A stretch of 64,000 nucleotides of DNA from Triops longicaudatus (taxonomy: Eukaryota > Arthropoda > Branchiopoda > Notostraca > Triopsidae): NCBI GenBank assembly GCA_022885665.1, contig JAGQDJ010000081.1, positions 222,607-286,606 of the forward strand, given 5' to 3'. The translations under genes were made by a program, and so were the position numbers. Below, one piece after another: positions 33,840 through 43,206 of this stretch. The first letter of the stretch is position 1. Each line of letters opens with the position of its first letter. A model generated the notes under the pieces. That model searched no databases. It worked only from the letters and a program-made list of their open reading frames with translations, and was not told where the DNA came from.

Positions 33840-36427
33840 TAAGTGGTGTAAATCAAAATCTTCGATTTTTGGCATAAAATCGATGCAGGCATCTAAACAC
33901 CAAATTTTAACGATTTATATAACACAACAAAGTGTTTACTGAAAAAAAGTACATGTTAACTAATGGATCTATGAAGAGTCTAATGAAATTATTAGATGGG
34001 TAATCTATGGTTATATAGTCATGAAACATGCTAAATATATGGATTTAGACTAAAGGCCTGCTGACATAAAGCTGCCGTCACACATTTTCTTCTCCATTGC
34101 TACATAATGATTAGACACGCAAATTTTCTTACACACCTCAAGAATGCCTAGCGCTGAAAGTTTCAAATATCGACAGAGAGTGTAACTGTACGTTTTTATT
34201 AAGATTTTTTAATTCCATTGTGCATTTTTAATAAGATGTCAAATGACTAGTTTCCTTATGGCAAAACGCACGGCAATTTTGTCCCACCCCCTAACCAAAT
34301 TGTGTATCCGGCATTTCATTTTGTACACTAGGAAGAAGCTCTAATTTTCATGGTCTTCTGGTCTTATTTTTCGTCCTTTTGGAATTTTAAATGACTCACC
34401 TGATAGCCAGGATACAAGTGCACCGAATGAGTATAATTTTGGTCTGGAATTTTGTTCGCACGTGAGGAGAAAGTTCAAAAGCAGAAAAGTGCCCACATTG
34501 TACCATCCCTCCTCTATCCTTCGAATGACTTAATAGGAAAAAGTCATTATTTTTTGTATTATTTTACCAGTGCCACAGCGTCATTTTTCTACAGTGAAGT
34601 CCACTTTTAACAATTTCTTTAGAGTTGAACGCACTAAATTGGAAAAAAAGAATTTCCGTCAGAAACTTTCGTGGAAAAATCTTGAACTGTGTTTGTGATT
34701 CGCAATAACGACTTACAGAAGCGGCAATTGGGGGATCTTACCCTACTGACTATTTCAAGTGGAACATATTACATATTGAATGTTGACTTTGCAAGTGGAA
34801 AGCTGTAATTGTAGTCAATAAAGAGTGGAAAGTTCAAGTTCACATTAAACTCTGGTAAAATTATTAGAGAGGGTGGTGTAAATTTCGACTACCAATTTTA
34901 GTTAATCGAAAAATCGGTCTTAGATGTGAGGCAGGGAAAGAAAACTTCTGAACTTGTTAACCAAGTTCGTTAACTACATTAATTGATTAACTATAGCTTG
35001 TGAATTTATTCGAAAACTTATTTATTACGATTTTACCGAACCCCTTCAAAATGTGGTTTAAATTCCAACTAACTTGGAAAATGTTACGACTGAATTCCAC
35101 AACGGAATTTAAATAGGGAAACATCTAACTAGGAGCATTTACAACGAAGCACAAATGTGTAAAGTACTCTTTTTTTAGAGCGCACACAAAGACGCTAATT
35201 GCACGACACAGTCTGTAGCGGGTAAAAAACATTCGTTATATTTTAACGTAAGGCGAACTGGCGCCACTGCAGTGGTGTACGGGACGGGATAGCTTACAGC
35301 ACCACGTTGCCTATGCTAAATTTTCCACATCACTGCTTTTTAAAAGTTTGTACTTTTTTACACATACAGTTAATGTATTGTATTATATACACATTTCTGA
35401 GAAACGTGGTACTTAAACTAAAAATATAAGTAAAGACGGTATTATTCACTTACGCGTTTTGTTTTTGCAAAAATGGCTCATTACAAATAGCTCTTTCAAA
35501 GTCTTTGGGGAATGTAATGTTTGAAAATAATTAATTCAACAACCACAGGGCACATGTAGTCAATTTCATACATTTATCAATTCTCGGCTGTTGGAAGTTG
35601 TTCTCCTAATTGCTCTGTCACTAAAAACATCCAGGGGCGTCGCTAGGTGGTGGTGAGGGGGGAGGGGTGCACCCTCCAATAATGGGTAAAAAGCCGATTC
35701 AGTAATGAATAAAACTCGAGTCGGTAAAATCGTCAAGTACAATCGGTATAATTAAGGCTCCCCCCAATTAAACACCCCCGCGACACCCCTGGATGTAATG
35801 CCACATTTTTAGAGACAGAGCAATTAGGAGAACAACTTCCAACAGCCGAGAATTGATAAAAGTATGAAATAGTGCATAAAATGCGTTTGGTAGTGTTTAC
35901 ACCACAGTCGAAGACTTCATCTTAAGGATCGTGAAAGCCGGCTTCAACTTACACTCGTCGTTAGGTGACTCAAACGAGCCTAAAATTGGTTGAATTGTAG
36001 CCAAAAATGTCTAGTTTCAAAGGCGAAAGTAGCCGGGGCGCAAAGCAGGTTTTCAGAATCCCTATTTTACCTTCTCGTCTACAAGTTACAGAGCCAACAG
36101 TTTTTGCTTATTACTGATGAGCAAAAACTAACGTGGCTGACCATGGGCGTGCACTTTTGCACTACGAATTCAAGAATCTTGCTAGGGATGTCTGAAGCTA
36201 GGCTTTTGTGTTCTAGTTTTGTGGGATAGAGGTCAGATGTGTAGTAATCTTTTCGTATGACTCTCCTAGCATTTCTATCATACTTTCTAATATCAACATC
36301 TTTTTGTTTGGCCGCTTAAATGCGCTTAAAATCGAAACCAATTTACACATTTTGTGCGGAATTTGAGTAGTTGCTGTATTTTCTGACATCTGTTTTAGGA
36401 CGAAGTTGGAGGAAATATCTGTAAATA
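33840..36427. other. non-coding interval upstream of INTS13
   Basis: About 2.6 kb of AT-rich sequence without a supported gene on either strand. It contains the nested palindrome at 35557-35880 and presumably the INTS13 promoter near its right end. It could also hold 5' exons of the unrecognised minus-strand gene. Confidence 0.5.
35557..35880. mobile_element. nested palindromic MITE-like element
   Basis: The outer arms are nearly identical inverted copies of about 65-70 bases: TCAATTCTCGGCTGTTGGAA (35578) with its complement ending near 35860, extending outward through ATTTCATAC and inward through CTAATTGCTCTGTC. An inner inverted pair, CAGGGGCGTCGCTAGG (35632) and the complement of CAGGGGTGTCGC (~35790), resembles hAT-type termini. 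The inner pair is flanked by ACATC and GATGT, which continue the palindrome rather than forming a direct target duplication. There is no coding sequence. The high arm identity suggests a recent origin or ongoing gene conversion. Confidence 0.75.
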
Positions 36428-38902
36428 ATGACGACTAGTCACAAGACCGTGTTTGTTATTGACCATAGCCCAGCGGCGGGAAGATCAAGTGACTTCGTCA
36501 TAGATTGCGATTCGTTATCCAAATCGCGAGGCAGTCATTCACTTATACCTTTAAATCCTATTACAAAGTCTCTCTGGACTTGTGCTGTAGAGTCTGCAGT
36601 AGAATACTGTCGCATAGTATGGGATATTTACCCTACCGGTAAACTAGTAAGCCATCCGTCTCTTTCGTCCCCACAAAATTATAACAATTCTCTTCTGTCT
36701 TTAGATTCGTTTCATAGCCAGTGATTCTAAGCCGAAGTTTGTTGGGTCATGGAGTCCCAATCACCAGAACATATCTCATGTAAGATGTATACCAAAATTT
36801 TCGGACTCCTTCTGAACGTCGTGTTGCAGCTCCCAAATGCTTAAGCGCTTCATTAGATATGTTCTCACGAAACTTTCTTTCCGACTAGCTTATGACGTCC
36901 TTTGCTCAAGTGGGAATCCCGAGCGAGTCCGACCATTCCGAGTTAGTGACGGGCTTAGCTGCAGGAATAGGAGTCTTAGGAGAATGCACTGATCTCCAGC
37001 GTGAGAAGCTTGAATTTAATCCTGACGTTCGCCAAGTAAGCCGTGTTTTGCACTTCAAGCCAAAGCATAATCATCTTGCGAAAAGGTACCAAATCATGGT
37101 CGTATAATCTGCATCGGTGTATTTCGTGATGACAATTACGTCCGCACATTGGAATCTTGTTTCCATGAAGCGCTTATTCAGCACAACACAGTCGCTGCAG
37201 CTACAGACAGAATCTTGCCAATACACCATTGTGAACTAGTACTCATTAACATGTACCCCAACGAACAACTGCCCAAGATTAAAGATCATCCTCGTCTCGA
37301 AGTAACAATCCTCCCTTTGTCGAAGCGTATTGAAATTGAGAATATTTTTGTTTGCTTTCTTTCTAGTTATCCGCTATTTTGGCAGTTGAGTTGCTATCTT
37401 TGCGTGCTGGGACGCTGTTGTGGTCCAGGTTGTGCAGCAGCTTGCTTTTACAGCATTACAGCCTAGCGTCAACTACTGTCACGGGTATTCCTATGAAAGA
37501 AGAGCAAAACGCCGCTTCTTCGGCCAATTACGACGTGGAGATTTTTCACCCCTTAGCTGCACATGCCGATATACTAAAAGCTAGAGCAGATAGTGGTTTA
37601 TGGAGCCACAAAGACGGCAATGATTACGCTACCGTCACTCTCAAATGGTGCACACCGCGGGTTAATCACGTGGAACTGTGGCCAGCCTGCACTGCCGCGT
37701 ACAGAATATCGCCTGCAGACGTCAACAGGTACACAAAGACGAGTGTTCTGAACTTGAGTTAATTCTGTATATATGATATGATTTTGTTCACAATACGATT
37801 TTGTTTATAGCCGGCCATCGTCATGTCTAACCAACTTTTTACTGGGAGGTCGCTCTGTAATGTTAGAAATGCCGAGAGCCAAAGGCTCCAAAACGTTGTC
37901 ACATATGCTCAGCTGCCATGGAGGAGAAATTTTCCTCCATAGCTTATCTACCGCACGAAGCGTATTAGAAGATCCTCCTGCCATTAGTGAAGGCTGCGGC
38001 GGTCGAGTCACTGACTACCGAATTTTGGTAATTTTATTCAGAGTAAGTAAATCGACGTGGGGATTTTATTTTGTGTTAGGATTTTGGAGAACTGATGAAG
38101 GAAAACAAGCTAGCACCCTTAGGCGATTCTGTTCCGAGGGCGTTAGATCGTGCAAAAGTGCGTTTGGAGCGTTTTACCAAATTTTGGCCCATTACAAATT
38201 CCGCCACGACAATCTTCAACTGTAGGCAAATCATGCAGTACGTGGAACCCCTACCAAAGCTCGTACTACAAGACGTGTTAAGTGACGAAGAGGTGGTGGA
38301 GTGCAAGAAAGTGATTTACAATTTAATGGCCATGGAGGCACGCAGTGATGCACTACCACCTTCAGTTTCGGCTCGTTGTAAAGGCATGAAAAGGTAAGCA
38401 CTATCAAATTGTCTTGCTCCCAAACCATGTTTTACTTCAAGCGCAATTTTTTTTTTTAGGGAGGAGCAGTATCGAGTTTTGTTTCAGGAACTAGAATCCT
38501 TTCTTCGCCTTCATTCAAGAACCGAGAATCATTCACGAATTTTAGGATGTCTGCTTGACTGTAGGGCGAAACCGGATGATAAACGCAAGGAAGAAGAGTA
38601 GGAACATTCTAATCCGTACATTTTCAAGTGCTTATCCTTTTTGTTTTAGGTCAGCCAAAGACAAGGTTGTTCGTGCAACGACGGATTCGCCGTTGTCACC
38701 GCCTCTGCCAACTAAAAGCCCTCGGCTGGAACCTGTGAAACACATTGGCGGTCCTAAAGTGAGTTTGTTGGCTATGTGGAATTCATCCGTAGCAACAGAA
38801 AATGCAAGAAAGCATCGAGAATTTGTGGGACGGAGCAAAGCTGGCTCGGGTATTGCAAGATTGTACACCAGTCTCGAGAAAGACAAGATGGATATCAGTT
38901 GA
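36428..38902 (+). CDS. INTS13: Integrator complex subunit 13 (asunder)
   Basis: INTS13/Asunder is a von Willebrand A/beta-barrel subunit of Integrator, with INTS10 and INTS14 in the enhancer module; in flies it also acts in spermatogenesis and dynein localisation. Nine exons were traced: 36428-36646, 36705-36779, 36889-37035, 37086-37301, 37367-37728, 37811-38027, about 38080-38393, about 38461-38598 and about 38650-38902. The start MTTSHKTVFVIDHSP and ITKSLWTCAVESAVEYC match the family N-terminus. Later blocks are RFIASDSKPKFVGSWSP, LPIHHCELVLINMYP, LASTTVTGIPMKEEQNA, RVTDYRI joined to LDFGELM, and SDEEVVECKKVIYN. The C-terminal KHREFVGRSKAGSGIARLY keeps the conserved terminal helix. Length is about 645 residues (human about 700). 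Introns 3 and 4 are only 50 and 65 nt. Confidence 0.94.
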
Positions 38903-39060
38903 GGTACTCCTATTCTACAAAGCGAACATTAATACAAATTATATAAGAAAATGCTGTATTGCTTTATGTTCGAGGATTGTCCAAAGATGCAGAGTGTACA
39001 GACTAGAGATCAAAAATTGTTGTACATGGTACATAAGGCAGATTAGTAGACATGAGCGAG

Positions 39061-39708
39061 TTAGTACACGTTGTGAAGGTGGTCTATGGAGGCATATATG
39101 TGCGAATCGATGAGCTTATTACAATCTAAGGTGACGCTGGAATTCCGACTCCTGTCTGTCGAAAGCGCGACAGGTGGGTGAGGTCCTTGTGAAAAAGAGA
39201 TTACGTGGAAACTGTCGATTTCATTAGGCAGTAATGCTGGGCTCTTTGGCTTTAAGTGGAAATTCTGGACTCGCTCACTTATGGAAACATTAATAGTCTC
39301 TTTCCGGCGTCGGTGCCGTCGACGCCACACTACCCAGACCAGAGTAGCCAGCGCAATAAGGAGTACAATAGTTGCAAGGATGATTGTAACGTTTCTGGTT
39401 GTTTGAGTACTGTCTTGGGAACATGGTGCACAATCTGTTATAACGACATTCCGTATGATTACCACCGGTTCAGTTTGTTTCTCTTCCGTATCCAGACTAG
39501 GCATTGTCGGTGTCCACGTAAAGTTTTGGAACTGATTTGACAAGAATATGGTAGAAGTGTCATCCAAATCCAAAACTGGTGCAGCTGTAGTAATTTCAAA
39601 GTCAATAATATTTGCGTCTGTTATGAGTAAGCTTTCGTCCCATGCAGCTGACGTTGCACTGTCTTCCGTAACCCACTCCTGTTCCTGAAACTGAGGATCT
39701 AAAGCCAT
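39061..39708 (-). CDS. single-pass membrane protein of unknown function
   Basis: The reading frame from the ATG at 39708 gives 215 residues. The N-terminal half is acidic and contains possible N-glycosylation sites NFT and NVT. One strong transmembrane segment (TIILATIVLLIALATLVWVVW) is followed by the stop-transfer run RRRHRRRK, so the C-terminus should be cytosolic. The tail (about 75 residues) contains HIYASIDH, a possible phosphotyrosine motif. No signal peptide precedes the ectodomain in this frame. An acceptor (CTTTACAG) sits just before the ATG, so an upstream exon could supply it. I recognise no family. A link to the Cys-rich frame immediately upstream could not be made in phase. Confidence 0.6.
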   Translation of the reverse strand: MALDPQFQEQEWVTEDSATSAAWDESLLITDANIIDFEITTAAPVLDLDDTSTIFLSNQFQNFTWTPTMPSLDTEEKQTEPVVIIRNVVITDCAPCSQDSTQTTRNVTIILATIVLLIALATLVWVVWRRRHRRRKETINVSISERVQNFHLKPKSPALLPNEIDSFHVISFSQGPHPPVALSTDRSRNSSVTLDCNKLIDSHIYASIDHLHNVY

Positions 39709-39837
39709 TGCTCTCGACTGTAAAGTAATTTGCCAGTATCAAACCTTCCATTCTAAAAAAGAAACTGATTAAAGATACAAATTATGAAAGACTATACACG
39801 CAACTTACCAGTTCGGGAAAGCTTTGGAGTCCGTTTC

Positions 39838-40337
39838 ACTGCTTACATTGTTTCCTCAAGTGTGAAACATTTAAAAGGACAGTTGTCCGGCGCCAACGGA
39901 CAGGAAGCTTGAATGTGCGAGTAGAATTTAAACTGCGAGCATCTGTTGGTTCCGGTTCCGTTGGCAAGGTTTTGCTTATATTGACGCGGACTCACACAGC
40001 ATACAGAGACGACCAAAGTCCTTTCCTTTATGGACCAAGTGTCCCAAGCTCTTTTGCATCCAAGCTCAACCCTCTCAGAAGAATGACCCGCCTTCCTGTA
40101 AGCGGGAACCTCCAAAACTAGTACCAGAGTAAAACTATCTCAATGATGACCTGCTGGCCGCTCGTACCTACCCACGGCCACCTTGTAGCCAATCAGTGTC
40201 GGTTCTAATTTCGAAACCCAATCAGCCATAGGCTCTGGCTTTAAGGACTTCCTTAAACATATTTTTCTGGACATGCCTGTATAACGGCAAGTTATCTCTA
40301 TACTCTTTCCGTGGACTGCACTCAGACAGTGGGACAT
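39838..40337 (-). CDS. possible Cys-rich extracellular protein, exon structure uncertain
   Basis: The segment at about 39845-40120 (after an acceptor GTACTAG) reads LEVPAYRKAGH, then ELGCKRAWDTW, VVSVCCVSPRQYKQNL, NRCSQFKFYSH and ASCPLAPDNCPFKC, with eight cysteines in about 70 residues and an NGT sequon. It ends at a GT donor near 39846. It joins in phase to an upstream piece (about 40165-40337) containing GKSIEITCRYTG, which has a faint immunoglobulin-strand look. An overlapping frame at 40222-40480 is also open and competes with this choice. Composition suggests an extracellular ligand or receptor ectodomain. Transcript evidence is absent and the family is unknown. Confidence 0.35.
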
Positions 40338-40570
40338 CGATTTCTTGAATGATTGAGTCTGCCTGCCTCGGTCCGGCGTTTAACTGACGTTTGTCAGACG
40401 GATTGTTTCTGCCACTGTTTTCTAAAAATAAGTAGGACACCCTGTCTGGGCAATGCTTGTTTTGAAGTGAAGTCGAAGTGACCGTAGTAGACCATTCAAA
40501 AAAATTCTGAAAGCTAAATAGATGGAACGTAATATTATATTCTACTGTTGAGTACATCATAAGTCGTGAG

Positions 40571-42494
40571 ATGCCACACGAACGCTATTCACCATATACT
40601 CTCCACAATCCAAACTATCTCCACGTCAAAAAGGCAGCAATCGAAAGCATACCAGGAATCTCCAATGGCAGACCGGAGCTTGAAACAAACCAAGCACAAG
40701 CAGCAAAGTCAATCAAGACGAAGTCAGCGATTTGTCAGTTAAATGAGCTGCGAAGAGGGTTGTCATTTGCCATATCGCAAGACGGGCCTCCACATGCACC
40801 AGTATTTCAAGTGCGGGTCGAGATTGATGGGCAAGTCTTCATCGGCACAGGGAAGAGAATAAAAGAAGCGAAAGAAGCAGCAAGTCGAAAAGCTTTAGAA
40901 GTTTTGTCTCTATCGTGCAAAGTATTCTGGTCATCGCGAGCACTAAATCTGTCCCTAATTGACAATTACTATTCTGCAGCTACATCTGTACCTCAGGCAG
41001 TTACTGCCCCGCTAAAGCTGCCATTTGTTCAAACAATAGCAAACCATTTTGAGTAGTAAGACGTACAGTGCATTTCGCATAAAACCCTACTAAATACTAT
41101 TTCTCGTACAGTTTGCTCCATAGTCATTATCGTACCTTAATTCCTTCCCTCCCGGCTGGTCAAGAACATTTTCAAGTAATGGCCGGCATAGTTATGACCA
41201 CAGGGACTAAGCAAGAGGATGCTGAAGTTATCGTTCTTACCACTGGAAATAAGTGTATTGCCTCTCAGTCATTGTGCCCCCAAGGCTTGGTTGTCAATGA
41301 TTGCCACGCCGAAATTATTGCTTCCAGGGCTTTCCGTTTATTTCTCTGGGACCAGATAGATCTTTTTTTAGATCCTGGTAAGGAGAATTTAACCATATCT
41401 TAAGCAGATTTCAAATTTTATGCCCATTTTAGTGAATTCTGAGTATTCAATATTCGTTTGGAATGAAAACTGGTCTCAGCTGCGACTGAAGAGAAATGTC
41501 AAATTTCACTTCTATATTAACACCGCGCCGTGCGGTGACGCTAGGTAAAATGAATTACAAAGTCGATTAACGTGACTTCTAAAGGCTATCGTTCTACAGA
41601 ACCTTTAATGTTCCTGACAGTGCTGATGTTGTCTCTGCTGTGCTTAAAGACCGCAATCCCAACCGCAAATCTCGGGGTTTATTAAGGGTGAAAGTCGAAG
41701 AAGGCGAAGGCTCGATTCCTGTGCCAAGCACTGCGCTCGAAAATTGGTCGTGGGAGGCTATTACCACCAAAGTAGGCATGATACCTATAATCTGCAACTT
41801 AAGGTGTTATGTTATACTTTTAGAAAGCGCGCCTCTGTATAATGTCGTGTTCCGATAAAATAGCGCGATGGAACGTTTTGGGCATGCAAGGAGCACTTCT
41901 GTCAAATTTTGTGGAACCAATTTATATGTCAAGTATCTCGATAGCCCACAAGTTCCACCTCGAGCATTTGCAACGAGGGCTTTTTGGTAGACTGAGTTTA
42001 GAAATGAGTTCTCAAAAATTACCTTTTCCTTTTGTACTCAACCAACCTCTCATCGGTCTTCCGATACGTGCTCAAGATGACACGTATGTCAAGAAAAGTG
42101 CTCCCAACTACAGCCTAAATTGGTTCCGAGGTAACTCTCCCTAAAGGCTGTCGCAGCTGTCGACCACGCAATATAACACTCGTTAATTCTTTTAATTATA
42201 GGTTGTCAGGAGCCCGAGATTGTGCGTGCATCTTCAGGAAAGCTTTATAACGGGGATTTGTCTCGCCTTTGCAAAGCCAGATTTGCCGAACGTTTTGTCG
42301 CTTTATGTCAGAGAATCTACGGTGCCGACTGCAAACTGGTCGACACGACCTACGCAGCCTTAAAGGCCAAAGCAATCACTTACCAAGAAAGCAAGCAAAA
42401 ATTACACGATTGTTTTAAGCAAGCAGGCTTAGGAAAGTGGGTTTGCAAACCACCCGAACAAGATGCTTTTTTTATTACCATAAAGCCTGTGTAA
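40571..42494 (+). CDS. ADAR: ADAR-type double-stranded-RNA adenosine deaminase
   Basis: ADARs convert adenosine to inosine in double-stranded RNA. Six exons (40571 to about 41054, about 41112-41377, 41433-41544, 41600-41771, 41824-42130, 42202-42494) give about 544 residues. Residues about 55-115 form one dsRNA-binding domain (AICQLNELRRGL, FQVRVEIDGQVFIGTG, KRIKEAKEAASRKALEVL). The deaminase domain has GIVMTTGTKQEDAEVI, the HAE catalytic motif in NDCHAEIIASRAF, the zinc cysteines in NTAPCGDAR and MSCSDKIARWN, and EEGEGSIPV, which includes the flipping-loop Glu. The C-terminus is KQAGLGKWVCKPPEQDAFF. Two such domains are usual in insect Adar and vertebrate ADAR2; none precedes this one in the first exon or in the 500 bases before it. 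The catalytic set is complete, so activity is expected. Confidence 0.93.
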
Positions 42495-42637
42495 TTGTTG
42501 TGTGAACTGCCTTTCCTTACTCTGTACTGTACTACACTGCACCTTTGGTACAAAGAAAACCATTGTATTTTCGCGCCAGTCATATTTTAATCCGAGCCGC
42601 AAGCAGCGCACCTGTATGGTAGGTATGGTAACCTGTG

Positions 42638-42653
42638 TGACGTCACATATAAA
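42638..42653 (+). promoter_or_regulatory. CRE palindrome plus TATA box
   Basis: A perfect TGACGTCA (42638-42645), the CREB/ATF site, is followed at once by TATAAA (42648-42653). Transcription would start near 42680. This is about 145 bases after the ADAR stop and about 530 bases before the MAGI start codon, so it is probably the promoter of the long MAGI transcript, or of the small interrupted frame at 42880. Confidence 0.55.
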
Positions 42654-42879
42654 GGTGTAGACAAGTGGGTGGGTGCCACGCGTTGAAGTGGGGTGTTTTC
42701 CTAGCCGTTATTTGTGTCTCCCTCCAACTTTCTTGTGATACTTATACGTTTGTGCACATCGTTAACAAAGGTCAATTAAGCATGTGTCACTGGTACCTAA
42801 TTGGGAGTATACCTTGATATGGCCAGGTGTCAGCCAAGTGGACTTTAGAACGCGTCCTTAATGTGAACTCTAAACAGGC

Positions 42880-43206
42880 ATGGCATCAGGTTGCTGCAAA
42901 TCTCAATGGTACGCAGCTATAAGAGAAGTTTTGAAGTCGCTCGAAGGTGAAAACCGGAGTTGGTTTCAGGTCGACTATTAAATTTAATACGACATTTCAA
43001 CAGCAATTATCTGCGGTGCTCAAAAGATCTTGGAAGAAGATTCGTTCCCTTATACGAAGGGATTAAATAAAAAAGGCTTCAACGACTTCTTATTGAAGCC
43101 CTAAGTTATAGTAACAGCTGCATTCTTTAACGCCCCAATGGACTATGCAAAAGAATCGTTGGCGTTTAAACTTCTTAAACAACCAGGCAATGGTGCGGAG
43201 CAGTAA
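42880..43206 (+). pseudogene. interrupted small reading frame directly upstream of and in frame with MAGI
   Basis: After an acceptor-like CTAAACAG, an ATG at 42880 begins MASGCCKSQWYAAIREVLKS. The same frame continues with AQKILEEDSFPYTKGLNKK and AFFNAPMDYAKESLAFKLLK and ends at TAA 43204-43206, immediately before the MAGI ATG. It is broken by TAA codons near 42983, 42989 and 43100. A 45-nt intron (GTTGGT...CAACAG) would remove the first two, but the third stays. The residue composition is protein-like. I recognise no family. It could be a decayed gene, an upstream ORF cluster or chance. Confidence 0.3.
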
